Shown here one piece after another: positions 12,160-23,873 of a stretch of DNA of 64,000 nt. Under the pieces are notes generated by a model. The model did no database searches. It saw only the letters and a program-made list of their open reading frames with translations, and was not told where the DNA came from. The stretch is from positions 238,256,843 through 238,320,842 of the forward strand of contig NC_090989.1 in assembly GCF_041146395.1 (NCBI RefSeq), read 5' to 3'. The position numbers and the translations under genes are program-made. This stretch comes from Eulemur rufifrons. Lineage: Eukaryota > Chordata > Mammalia > Primates > Lemuridae. How positions within the stretch are numbered: position 1 is the first letter of the stretch; each line of letters begins with the position of its first letter.

Positions 12160-13041
12160 GTATCTAGGACTCTCGCCGCCGGCCTTTTCCCTCCACAGCG
12201 GGGCCGGGACCCGCGGGGAGGCGCGCCCTTCTCCCTCTGCTTTGGACTGTTTCGCTCCGCGGGTTTGGGACCTACCCAGCCCCGCCCGGCGACGCTCCCT
12301 CCCTGCTCCCACACCCAGCTCGGCCCGCTGTTTGGGGCTGGAGGGATGCGGCAGCGCCCGGCTCCCCAACACCGGCTTCCTGCCCCATTCCTGACACCCG
12401 CCAGGCAGGGTTCGCCTCCGCGTCCCGCGTTTAGTTTTGGTCACTTGGATACACGCAGTCGCACACCCCTCCTTTCCCCCTGCCCAAGTTCTGGGTGGTT
12501 ACTGTAGTTGGTACCTGGTACCCATGAGTCGAAATGAACAGGAAAGTGTAAACACTTTTGTTAAAGTAAAATCCATCGATGAAGGAGGAGCCTGTCTTTA
12601 ATTTTCAAACCCACACTTGTCCTTGTTTTTACATAGTTAAACTTAAGTTGTAAACACAGACAAATAATTTTTAGGGAGTCTCGGAGCTGGGAACTTACAC
12701 ACAAGAGATTTTACTTAATAACCAACTATAGTAATTCCTTAGTCTTTGAGTGAGAAATCTCATTTTCGTGTGATCTTGCAGGTGAAAAGCATTTGCTAAA
12801 TCAATTGCATTACTTTCCTGTTATTTGCAGAGTTTGTTAAGGATGAGCTTGACTGTACTCATGTTCGTAGAGATTAATTTGCCTTTAGTTTTGCATCCTT
12901 ACAAACCGTCTCTTCTCTGATTTTACCAGAGCCTTTAGACAGGGTTGTGAGATTAAATGCTGGGAACTCACTCAGCAGTAGATCTTTAAGTCACTGTCTT
13001 CAAGGTGGAAACCAGTTAGGCACTGGTCAACAGTATCATCA

Positions 13042-13304
13042 GTTTAGATTGATAAAACAGTTCATGATATGCATTATCTCTCCTAGTCTGTTCTATTGGA
13101 TTCTTTTGCCCTTTTTAGAGGTCCTTGCCGACTGAGTCAAGGCTGTAAAAACAGGACTGTCTTGGCCAAATTTAATATGTCTTTGGTTAAACAAGTTCAG
13201 GAGATTTTATGTAGCTGCCCTCTTTTCATTTTTCCATTTTCTGTTCTTCACTGGTTAAGGAGCAAAGAGATGAATAAGACACCATCCAACTAAAGCATTT
13301 TGTC
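13042..13304 (+). repeat. Local direct duplication, copy A
   Basis: This block resembles 13972-14219, about 0.93 kb downstream, from 'agattgataaaacag' through 'ccaactaaagcatttt'. Shared landmarks include 'caaatttaatatg', 'tttggttaaacaagtt' and 'cactggttaaggagcaa'. I estimate roughly 80-85% identity by eye. It could be a local duplication or two copies of an unnamed repeat. Confidence 0.75.
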
Positions 13305-13971
13305 ATCTGCAGCTCTTACCCTTAGGGATTTGCAAGATGTGAACCCATGATAAAGGCCTTTGTCACTTTAAGTCCTAATCTAAGACATTGTTTGCCCATG
13401 TTTTCTGCACTCTTTCTCCCATCACTCCCTCCCCTCATAGTTATGCCTTTGGCTGGCTAAGAAGCTAAGATATTTACTTTTTATGACTGACTTGATTAAG
13501 GAAGTGAATCTCCAGACATGGCATTGACTTTTGTGATCTTGGACGTGCTCTTGGCAGATGTAAAAATATAGAGACGGTCATAATAGCCTAGATGTTTCTT
13601 AAGATTTGGTAGTATTAATACCGTTAAATGACCATAGGCATTCCAGTAATGTTAAGATGAGGTTGGCAGTATCCCACACCATGAAACTAGTCAAACCAGA
13701 CTCCTGCTCCAGGGAAAACTTGGGAAAAGTAGTAACTGAAATCCTAATTGTTTTGTAAAAAATCATTTAAGTACGAAAATACTCACTTTTACATCATTTT
13801 CATTCATTCTTCTGCTTAGTTATTCAGCTAGGAATCACAGTACCCAAGAGTACATAGTATTAAAACTGTGCTAAAAATTGCAACCCAAAGTAAAATATTT
13901 TACTTTTCAACCTAGTAAGTACACACACATACACATACTAATTAATTTAGATTAATAAAACACATATTAAG

Positions 13972-14219
13972 TTAGATTAATAAAATAGTTAATGATACTC
14001 ATTTCTCTCATAGTTTGTTCTTTTGCCCCCTTTTATGGGTCCTTGCTGAGTCAATGCTGTAAAAACATGACTATCTTTTTCAAATTTAATATGCCTTTGG
14101 TTAAACAAGTTTGGGACATTTATGTGGCTTCTGTCTTTTCATTTTCCAATATTTTGTTTTTCACTGGTTAAGGAGCAAGGAGATAAATAAACGACACCAG
14201 TGAACTAAAGCTTTTTGTT
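13972..14219 (+). repeat. Local direct duplication, copy B
   Basis: This is the partner of 13042-13304, with the same landmarks in the same order and small indels. It starts right after a short 'acacacatacac' tract and a doubled 'ttagattaataaaa' motif. Confidence 0.75.
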
Positions 14220-15310
14220 CAGAGCATATGATTTCAGAAAGTATTTGCCTTAACAGTGTGTCATGAACTCTGATATTTTCTTTTCAATTCTATTCTTTTA
14301 AAAAATGCTTTTCAGATGTACTAAATGAATTTCAGAAGCCAATAATGGGTCAAACATATAGTTTGGAAAAAAGAACCCTTCTAGTTAGTACATGCTCATT
14401 TAGGTTTGTTTTGTTTCATATTCAGCTTATGAGAATTCAGTTATGTATTTGCTTGGTGATGAAGAGAGTTTGAGTGATTCCATGTACTCCATTGGAATGC
14501 CTCGGAACAAGCATGTAATAGAAAACAAATCAGTGTTTCTCTTAATGTAAGCATTTCATCGCACTCTGTGTGATTGTATTATCTAATTAAACTTTTAAAA
14601 AATAAGGCTACCAGATTAGCAAACAAACTATACTTAATGCCCACCTGAAGAAAAAGTGATTCATTTCAATGTGGGGAGAAAAGCTGTCTGATATTGGACT
14701 TACGGAGGATAATAAGTTAGCTTCCATATGTAGCTTTTTCCTAAGGAATTTTCAAAGGTGTTCCAAAGGGTCATTTTGCATCTATGACGTTTATTCATTG
14801 ATTTAGAACCTGACTCCATCTTACTTTTAATTTTCATTGTATATTTCAAGAATGTGTTATTTGTGACAAAGGATGCTGAAGGTATGTGTATGTATGTATT
14901 TATCACCATTGGTAGAGTACCAGATGAGAAAAAATAATGTTATGTTTATATAGTATTTATAAAGCTTATTTTTTAATATCAGCTAAAAATATTTATTAAA
15001 CCTGTAAACCAATTTCAGGTAAGAAATTATTTAGGGTATTTCAATGAAATATGTGTTCATTACCAACTTTAATGATGAAATTAACTTTGGAATCATGTGG
15101 GATTAGAAGAGTATATGACCAGAGAACTCAGCCAGTTATATTTTATGTTAGAAATTTAGATATGTTGAAACCTTGTCCATTCATTCACAAAAAGGATTTT
15201 GAGAATGTGTTGTATAATTAATTCCTACCATTGTTAGTAGATATATTCTAATTGGTGAATCTTTTTGTACAATTTTTAGTGATATGAATTTACTGAGTGA
15301 CTACTTTGTG

Positions 15311-15400
15311 CCATACTTTGTAAGTAAACTTGTTCCATGGTTATCCCTGAGTTCTGATAAGCAAATTATTTGTTTAAATGTGGGAAATATTTTACAGATT
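15311..15400 (+). repeat. Local direct duplication of about 88 bp, copy A
   Basis: It shares 'ccatacttt', 'ccctgagttctgataa' and 'caaattatttgttta' and other bases with 17130-17218 in the same order. It lies in DNA with no other recognised repeat, so it may be the source copy. Confidence 0.75.
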
Positions 15401-16034
15401 TTTTTTAATTCATTCCTCCAGTAGAGGTCAATTGAGGGCCTAATATATTGCTTAAACACTAAACTAGGTATTTGGAAAGCCTGGTATCTATTTCCGTGCT
15501 AGCTGCTTGTGAAAGACAAAATCAATCCACTTCCAAGCAGATTTAAACCCAAATCACCTAGCACTGAGTCAACTGTTTCATAGGCCAAGTATAATAAACT
15601 TTGTAGGAAGTGGTAGGAATTTTTATTTCAATTTTAGATATTTTGATTCTGTTTGGAAGTTCTGTAGTGAGAATAAAGAATTTTATAATGAGTATTTTTT
15701 AAAGGTTTTTATTTTTAATATTTTTAATATTTTTAAAAGAACATCTTTAAATGCCCAAAGGAAGAGAAAATATAAAGAGAATATGATTGACAATAGTTTC
15801 TTTGTTTTAATAATGTCTAGAACAGTTTGAAAACTAGTTCTTTGTTTTTTGGGAGGCTTTTTTATATAAAAGAGGGTCTTTTCAGTAATTAGAGCTATAA
15901 TCCACACTAAACATAATGTAGCATTTAAATAACTAAAAAACTCACAAAACTCATGCATACTACAGTAGTGCAGTCCATTTGTAGCATTTTATTGTTCACA
16001 AAATAACTTACTTTTTTTTCAAATCACCAGCCTT

Positions 16035-16118
16035 AATGGACAGCATGGTGGCTATAGCTAATAACAATGTATTATATACTTGAAAATTGTTAAGAGAGTA
16101 GATTTTTAAGTGTTCTCG

Positions 16119-16155
<37 letters not shown>

Positions 16156-16290
16156 TGATGAGTATGTGAGGCAATGGGTTATGTTAATTAGCTTTATTTA
16201 GCCATCCACAGTGTATACATATATCAAAACCTGTTGTATACCATAAATATATATAATTTTAATTTGTCAGTTAAAAATATAAAATTAAAA
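16035..16290 (+). mobile_element. L1 3' end (L1MA type) containing a CA microsatellite
   Basis: 'agcatggtggctatagcta', 'gatttttaagtgttctc', 'ccataaatatatataatt' and 'gtcagttaaaaatataaaa' follow the 3' end of L1MA-type elements. The consensus CCACAAAG has become an uninterrupted (AC)n tract of about 33 bp at 16121-16153. Confidence 0.75.
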
Positions 16291-17129
16291 GCCAAAAATT
16301 CTAAAAGAAAGAACGGGTAAAAATATTTCTAATTTTGGAGTAGAGAAGGCCTTTGTATCTGGTACATGAAATCCATAATCCATGGCAAAGATGGATAAAT
16401 TTGAGTATTATAAAATTAATAACTTCCTTTTTCCCCAAAAAATTGCTATCTTAAATAAAGTTAAATAAACAAAAGACTGGGAAGAATATTTCTAGCACAT
16501 TTGGTAAACATAAGTTTAATTTTAAGATTTCCTATGAATTTACAACAGCACTTCTTATATTTTGTTGGCAGAACTTAGTCACATAGCCCATAAGGCGAAA
16601 AAGGCCAGTCTGTTAATTGGGCAGCAAAGAGCCAAAATGGTTTCTGTAACTTAAAGAAAGAGAATGAGTGGTGGAGACAGACACAAATTGAGGTATCTGC
16701 CATGCAAGTAAACCCAAATAACCAAACAAATATAGGGTTATCAAATATGTCACACACATGCACAAAAAAGAAACAGGGTAAGGGGTTACCAGGGACTTGT
16801 GGGTTTTGGTGGCTCTTATAGTAGTTAGGGAAGAACTTTCTTTCAGGAGGTATTATTTAAGCAAAGAACTGGATGAAGTGAGGGAATAATCTGTATGAAA
16901 ATCTGATGGATGATACAAAAGCCCTGGTTCATGTATAACAAGAAAGTCAGTGTGAACAAGAAAGTGATAAATGAGGTTGGTGAGGTGTATATGGGGCCAG
17001 ATCACATGGGGTCTTGTAGTTTTGGTAAACAGCTTGGATTATTCTCCTAACCTTATGGGAACCTACTGAAGAGTTTTGAATTGTAAGGCTAGCAGACCAT
17101 GGTGGAGAGTTAGGCAAGAGATGGAATTG

Positions 17130-17218
17130 CCATACTTTACACATAAACTCTTACCATGGTTTTCCCTGAGTTCTGATAATCAAATTATTTGTTTAAGTGT
17201 AGGAAATAGTTTTCAGAG
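17130..17218 (+). repeat. Local direct duplication of about 88 bp, copy B
   Basis: This is the copy of 15311-15400, in the same orientation and about 1.8 kb downstream. It interrupts the older repeat at 16830-17975, which suggests that this copy is the derived one. Confidence 0.7.
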
Positions 17219-17496
17219 ACTTGGGCTATTGACGTGGACTAGAGTCATAGTGGTAGAAGTAGTGAGAGTAGTCAGAATTGGGATATATTCTGTAGATTAG
17301 GCCAATAGGATTTACTGATGATTTGGATATGAAGTGTGAGGAAAAGAGAGTAACCAAGATTGACTCCTAGGCTTTAGGTCTTTGAACAAATGAATAGATG
17401 GTGTCATTTTCTGAAATACAGAGGGGCAGATTTGTGGGAGGGTAAGGAATCAATAATTTTATTTTTGGACAAATTAAATTTAAGATGCCTATTAGA

Positions 17497-17833
17497 GGCC
17501 GGGCGCGGTGGCTCACGCCTGTAATCCTAGCACTCTGGGAGGCCGAGGCGGGTGGATTGCTCAAGGTCAGGAGTTCGAGACCAGCCTGAGCGAGACCCCG
17601 TCTCTACTAAAAATAGAAAGACATTATATGGACACCTAAAAATCTATATAGAAAAAATTAGCCGGGCATAGTGGCGCATGCCTGTAGTCCCAGCTACTCG
17701 GGAGGCTGAGGCAGTAGGATCGCTTAAGCCGAGGAGTCTGAGGTTGCTGTGAGCTAAGCTGACGCCACGGCACTCACTCTAGCCTGGGCAACAAAGTGAG
17801 ACTCTGTCTCAACAAAAAAAAAAAAAAAAAAAA
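17497..17833 (+). mobile_element. Lemur-type Alu, full length, with target duplications
   Basis: It starts GGCCGGGCGCGGTGGCTC and ends with a long A tail. It is flanked by perfect 14-bp duplications AAGATGCCTATTAG (17482-17495 and 17834-17847). The middle has the extended linker 'atctatatagaaaaaatt'. Confidence 0.95.
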
Positions 17834-17979
17834 AAGATGCCTATTAGGCATGCAAGTGGAATTGTTGAATCGGCAGTTAGAGATACAAGTCTGAACCTTG
17901 CATCTCGAGATAGAAGTATGGGAGTCTCAGCAGAAAGATGGTGTATAAAATCATGGGACTGATAGGAGGTCATGGAGGG

Positions 17980-18150
17980 CAGCGGTTCACAACCCTGAGT
18001 GTACAGATTCACCTGAGGAACTTTTAAAAAATACTGATGCTTGGACTTTACCTGAGACCAATTAGTCAGAATTTCTAGATTATCAGTATTTTTAAAAAGC
18101 TCCCCAAAAGTGATTCTTAACTGCCAGCCAGTGTTAATAACTAATCTAGG
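17980..18150 (+). mobile_element. MER5-type hAT DNA transposon fossil
   Basis: 'gcggttcacaaccctgag', 'agattcacctgaggaac', 'cagaatttctagattatc' and 'aagtgattcttaactgcc' follow the MER5A order. Confidence 0.65.
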
Positions 18151-18558
18151 CCATAGCGACAGAAACTATCCATTGCTTATTGGTTTGGAAATATAGAGGA
18201 CCTTGAAAAATGGTTTTAGAATAATAGTGGGGAGGGGAATCTTACTGGAGTTACAGAGTGAACGGGAGGTGAGGAAATGGAGATGGTGATTATAGGCAAC
18301 TCTTCAAGGAGTTTTGTTGCAAAGGGGAGATGAAAAGTGGGGCAATATCTAGAGGGCAATTTCCTTTAGGGCAGATTTACCTTAATATTCAACATTTCAA
18401 AATTTGTACCCCAAAATATGGGTGATAGAAATGGTAAAAGTGAATTTGGGTTACCAGTGTAAGAACTTGTTAAAATAAAGCTTTCCTGCCATACTTTAAA
18501 AAAAAGAATCTATTGGTATAGTTATAGAACTAGGGATCAGGTAATTATGTTTTTTTTC

Positions 18559-18900
<342 letters not shown>

Positions 18901-18984
18901 CTCATTTTTAATTTAATGTGGTGTCTTATCTTCTCTGATACTACTGCAAAGCAATGCATTTAAAATATCTTTTATTTCTTTAAG

Positions 18985-19073
18985 GCTGATAAAGAATTTG
19001 TATGGTCTTTGTGGAAACGTCTCCAGGTGACAAACCCAGATCTCCCACACGCTGTCAGTTTGGTTGTGGAAAG
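18985..19073 (+). CDS. CNTLN: CNTLN coding exon 2 (89 bp)
   Basis: The acceptor is a pyrimidine-rich tract ending ttctttaAG before GCTGAT. The donor is AG|GTGAGT, a strong consensus site. Read in phase 0 from exon 1, it encodes ADKEFVWSLWKRLQVTNPDL followed by PHAVSLVVE and the first two bases of an Arg codon. It is a near-exact match to centlein as I remember it, where the human protein has TQ in place of PH. The 89-bp length leaves phase 2, which exon 3 completes. It is too short to stand out in an ORF scan. A lemur-type Alu on the opposite strand ends about 85 bp upstream of the acceptor. Confidence 0.93.
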
Positions 19074-21675
19074 GTGAGTTCCCATATTATTTTTTCATGA
19101 GTATTTGGTTTATTGAACTTGTTTCTTTTTAGCATTAAAGTTAAAACTTGTCATTAATGCCCTAAAGAGATTTATTTGATTTCCAAACAAATATGGAGTA
19201 GAATATTACAATTTTTGGATTTATTACAAGAGGTGCTGTTACTAAGCAATGGACTTGCTTCCTGACGTTCATGGAAGCCAGTACCATACACCAGAAGGCT
19301 TTATTGCAAGGTCTTCCGGCAAAGAGACAGGAGGCAATGCTCAAATCTGTCTCCTTGACCTGGGGTCTAGGTTTTATAAGCAGAGGATAACTTCGAAGCA
19401 GATAGGAAAATGCAACAAGGCATGATGTGGTTGGGTCATGCAAAGAGAGATGCTGGGTCCTGGGCTTTTAAGTTTGCATGGCTCTTAAGTTTGCATGGCA
19501 ACAAAACACTCTTTGCTCCTTAATTTGATCCATGCTCCTCAGTCAAAGTACTTAAGTTCCCTATGCAGTTGACATTTTTGTTCCCACTGGCTCCAGAGTC
19601 ACCAATTGGGCACACTTGGTTTATCTGTGCATACTTGGGTTATGTGACTTGCCATCCAGGGTTTCATTGTAACTGGAAAACAACTCGTTTTGTTGTACAC
19701 GTGGGCTCTGTCTCCTGCTTATATTCTGACATATTTAGAAAGTTTGCAGATAGGAGATAAAACTATGTCTTAGACACTGTGTGTGTATGTGTGTGTGTGT
19801 GTGTGTGTATAATTGTTATAGTTCAGCTTGAAAAATTGGTACAGTCCTTGTTGTTTGGCTTTTTACTCCATAGACTGCCCCTGTAGGGAACTTCCTAGAC
19901 ATGACTCAGTTTTCCCCTAGGATAATTGCAGTGTGTACTTGAAAGCCTGAGATGACCTTGCCAGAGTAGAGTAAGTGTTCTGGAATAGGTTGAGGGATTT
20001 CACATATTACCCTATAGGGGATGCCCAGTCATTTAACTATGGATTATTGGGTCTTTTCCTTGGCCATTAGAAACAGTGGAGTGATGCTGGGTATTCCTTA
20101 ACAAACATTTGGTATAGAGTAGTCCCATGATAGTTAGCACAGCAATTAAAACACTTGCTTTCCTATTAAAAGGGTTTCATTACATTTCTTAAATGAGAAG
20201 CTAAGCATATGGATACCTTTTCCTTTTTTAAAAATTGGAATCATGATCACATAATCTGCATATTATTTTTGATAACTTGAACTGTACTAGCCCTGGGATC
20301 ATTCTAGTACTCTGTCAAATTTGACTTGTTAAAAATCTGTGATACATGCTTGATTATGTCTAATTTTACCATCCTTGGTTATTGTGAACACTTAAAATAG
20401 TGTAATCAGTTTCTTCTCATGTTGCTTGTATGTCTAATTCATCAATCAATTTTTCCTTTTGATGAACAAAATTAAGTCTTTTGTTGAAGTACCCTTGTTA
20501 CTTCCTCAATCATCCTTGAGATGTAATATGATCACTCAGACTCCTGTTTTTTAGCAGCATAAATCTTCTAGAGATGTCTTGAGAGTTTGTCATTTCTATG
20601 ATTTTTTTTCTTTATCCTCCCCTCCTTTTATTTGCTAATTTTTTTCAACTTTCTAAACCTATCCTAAATTTTTACTTTTCTCTTGGTTGAGCAGAAGCAA
20701 ATATTAAAATATTGTTGTCACTGTCCTCATCCTTTGTAATTTCTATTTTTTGTATTTATAATATACAAAATATATACATATAAAATATATACAATTTATA
20801 AATAAACACAGATACTGTATATTAGAGGCGGGTACTCAAAAGTCTTTTGTTAATAAGATGTAAAATGAGAAATTTTGGAGATTACTGCTTTATAGCTGCG
20901 ATTCTCAAAATTTAGTGTGCATAAGATATACTTGGAGAATTTATTAAAATGCAGATCTCTGGGACTTTCACCTGATCTATTGAATCTCTAGCTCCCAAAT
21001 TATTTTTTCATGGTCCAAGTTTAAAATAAACTTTCCAGGTAATTGTGATATCATAATCCATAGATCACAGAGATACCTTGGATTTTGAATCGACTTGAAA
21101 TTTGAAACCCATAAGTGGCATTTACAATTTTAACAATATGTAAATATTTCCTAGAGAACCATGTAGTATGTTTGGAGCCATTGAGATGTGAAAATGGTAT
21201 GCCATTCAACCTGTATCTGTCAAAAGAGTATTCTAAATATCAAAGTCAAATAGATTATTTTTCTGTATAGTTCATTAATTATCCAAATTATGCTCCATTT
21301 ATTAATAGATCTGCTGACTATTTAAGTCATGGGCTTCCTAGACAACATTTTTCCCCTGGAATTTTTAATTGCCCTTCTTTTTACTTTTTCTTATTTAAAA
21401 AAGGCTATGTTCCTTGTCAGACATTTGTATAATGGGCAGCAGACATTTTTCCTTGTTCTTTTTGGTTTATGGTATGGATTTGGACCAGTTGCTTTCAAAA
21501 TGTACTCACAGCTGTCATCCTAGGTTTTGTTTTCATTATACTCCTGAACTTGTTCCACAGTTTCTAGAATCCCATGTCTTCCTTTTCTTTTTTATCAGAT
21601 TACTTTTTTTAAGTATTTTTTTCTCAGAAGGATGCATAGGTGGTACATTTTCTGACTCCTTGCATGACTGAAAGT
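19074..21675. other. Intron 2 segment, mostly unassigned
   Basis: It contains one MER5 fossil (20893-21062), a (TG)n tract at about 19780-19808, and a 17-bp tandem duplication 'ttaagtttgcatgg' at about 19465-19498. That tandem lies inside a possible unclassified LTR-like stretch (19150-19560). No exon is seen. Confidence 0.5.
20893..21062 (+). mobile_element. MER5-type hAT DNA transposon fossil
   Basis: 'gattctcaaaatttagtgtg', 'attaaaatgcagatctctg', 'gaatctctagctcccaaa' and 'ccaggtaattgtgatatc' follow the MER5A order. Confidence 0.65.
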
Positions 21676-22148
21676 GTCTATCTTTTGCCCTTATGCTTGA
21701 CTGATACTTCAGCTGAACATAACGTATTTATGTCCATGTAGTTTCCCTCAGATTTTTGAAAGCATACCCCTGATCTCTTCTGGTGTACAGTGGTGCTACC
21801 AAGGAGGCCAATGCTAGGGTGATTCTTGTTTGTGTCTAGACACTTGCTTGAAGCTTTTAGGATTTTCTTGTTATATGTGATATTGTGAAATTTCAATATC
21901 ATCTGTTTATTTGGGTCTTTTAACTTAAGATTTTCTTTTGATTGATAATTGTTCTTCACTTATATTTTCTCTTTATTGCCTGTGTTCTTTCTTTCAGCAC
22001 TCTGTCATATGTTGGACCTTCTGGATTTGGCTGTCTTTTCTCTTTTCTCTCTTCTCTTATGTTTTCCATCTTTTTATATTTTTGTTGTATCTCTTGAATG
22101 GTCTTACTTTTTCTTCTATCATTAAGTGGATTTTTTCTGTTTGCTCTG

Positions 22149-22478
22149 TGCTGTGGCCTGGATGTTGGTGTCCCCCCAAAATTCATATGTTAGAACGTAA
22201 TAGCCAATGTGATCACTTCCTTTAGGAAGGTGATTAAGGCATGAGGTCTCTGCCTCATAATGGGATTAGTGCCCTTAAAAAAGAGCTTGAGGGAGCCTCC
22301 TGCCCCTTCTGCCATGTGAGGACACAGAAGGTGTCAACAAGCTTTTACCAGACACCAAACCTGCTGACTCTTTGATATTGGACTTTTCAGCCTCTGGTAC
22401 TGTGAGCAATAAATTTCTGTTGTTTATAAATTACCCAGTCTAAGGTATTTGATTATAGCAGCCCAAATGGACTAAGAT
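22149..22478 (+). mobile_element. MaLR-type LTR (MST/MLT1-like), solo
   Basis: It starts TGCTGTGGCCTGGATG and continues 'gtccccccaaaattcatatg', 'gggattagtgcccttaaa', 'gccatgtgaggacacagaag' and 'gcaataaatttctgttgttt', ending 'gcagcccaaatggactaag'. This is the order of an ERVL-MaLR LTR. No internal retroviral sequence follows, so it appears to be a solo LTR. Confidence 0.8.
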
Positions 22479-23564
22479 TCTCTTCCATTTTTTGAACTTT
22501 AGAAATCAAATTTTTACTTCTAAGAAATTACTTATTTGATTTTTTCTTTTTAAAAGCAGTTTGCCTTAATAAGAGTAACTTTTTGATTTTTCTGATTATA
22601 ATTTTTAAGTTCTTTTCTGTTTCTTGCATTATCTTTGTTTTCTGTTGGATAACTTCAGTTTGTTCTTCCTAGTCTTTCTGTTTTTAAAATTAAAACAAAA
22701 ATTGTCCCTAGTCTTTCTCTTTGATGATGTCAATTTTCTTCAAATGTATGATGAAGAGAAAGACTAGGCACCTTCATTCATATTTTTGAATGAGATTCTA
22801 CATTGCTTTATATAGGTATATTGCTCATATGGGTTTGCTTTATATTTTTGTGTATCTGTTTACCAGAAGGCTTCCGCTCAGAATGGACACTTTGTTGTGT
22901 CTATTGAGACGATCATGTGACTTTTGTTTTATATTCTATTGATGTGATATATACATTAATTTTTCAGATGTTAAACCTACCTTGCGTTTCTAGGATATAT
23001 TATTTTTATATTTTGGATTTGGTTTGCTAGTATTTTGTTGAGGATTTTTGCATTCATATTTATGAGATATTAGCCTGTAGTTTTCTTGTAATGTTTTTGT
23101 TTTTTTGTATCAGGGTAGTACTAGTCTTTGAACATGATTTCAGAAGTGTTTCTTCTCTTCTATTTTTTGGAAGAGTTTTTGAACAATTGATATTAATTTT
23201 TTTTTTAAAGGTTTGGTAGAATGCAGCAGTAAATCTATTCAGGTCTGGGCTTTTCTTTTTGGGTAATTTTTTAGTTACTAATTCAGTTTCTTCGTTTGTT
23301 ACAGGTTGATTCAGATTTCCTATTTTTGCATGTCACTTTTCATAATTTGTATCTTTCTAGGAATTTGTCCGTTTCTTCTAAATTTTCCAATTTGCTGGGT
23401 ACAGTTGTAGAGTTCCTTTAAAATCCCTTTTGTTTTTGTAACATTAGTAGTAATATTATCCTTTTTATTTCTGATTCTGGTAATTTTAGACTTTTCTTTG
23501 TTATCGTGGTCAGTCTAGCTGAACTTTTGTCAATTTTGTTGATTTTTTCAAAGAACCAGCTTTT

Positions 23565-23873
23565 AAGTTTTTTTTGTTTTGTTTTTGTTTTTTGAGACAG
23601 GGTCTTGCTCTGTTGCCCAGCCTAGAATGCAGTGGTGTCATCATAGCTCACTGCAATCTCAAACTTCTGGGCTTGAGTGATCCTCCTGGGCTTGAGTCTC
23701 AGCCTCCCAAGTAGCTGCAGGTGTGCACCTCTATGCCCAGCTAAGTTTTTTATTTTTTGTAGAGATGGGGTCTTACTCTTGCTCAGGCTGGTCTTGGACT
23801 CCTGGCCTCAAGTGATCCTCTTACTTTGGCCTCCCAAAGTGCTAGGATTACAGGTGTTAACCACCACACTGGC
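23565..23873 (-). mobile_element. Old Alu (AluJ-like), antisense, nested in L1
   Basis: A T-rich tail is followed by 'tgagacagggtcttgctctg' and the two arms run to 'ttaaccaccacactgg'. The L1 target CCAGCTTTT is duplicated on both sides (23556-23564 and 23874-23882). A short internal duplication 'cctcctgggcttgagt' is visible in the left arm. Confidence 0.85.

Larger units (their letters stand above)
11450..12500 (+). promoter_or_regulatory. CNTLN: CpG-island promoter and 5' leader of CNTLN
   Basis: This GC-rich, CpG-dense block of about 1 kb stands in otherwise AT-rich DNA and contains the first coding exon. No TATA box is evident, which fits a housekeeping-type promoter. A full match to the NRF1 consensus (CGCGCATGCGCA) is at 11706-11717, with a related GCGCGTGCGCAG at about 11606. 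A CACGTG E-box lies inside the coding exon at about 11867. The start-codon context gccATGGCGGC also fits a YY1-type motif. The transcription start cannot be fixed from sequence alone. The CpG-rich zone extends a few hundred bases past the exon 1 donor into intron 1. Confidence 0.85.
16830..17975 (+). repeat. Ancient mammalian interspersed repeat split by an Alu
   Basis: 'ggggccagatcacatggggt', 'cttgtagttttggtaaacag', 'gggatatattctgtagat', 'gactcctaggctttaggtc', 'agatgcctattag' and 'aaatcatgggactgatagg' match in order a common old mammalian repeat whose name I cannot fix. The Alu at 17497-17833 splits it. The 17130-17218 patch replaces part of the expected order. Confidence 0.55.

Noticed and set aside
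22149..22478. Possible endogenous retrovirus with coding potential
   Set aside because: Only a solo MaLR-type LTR is present, with no gag, pol or env-like frame nearby. The same holds for 56749-57115.
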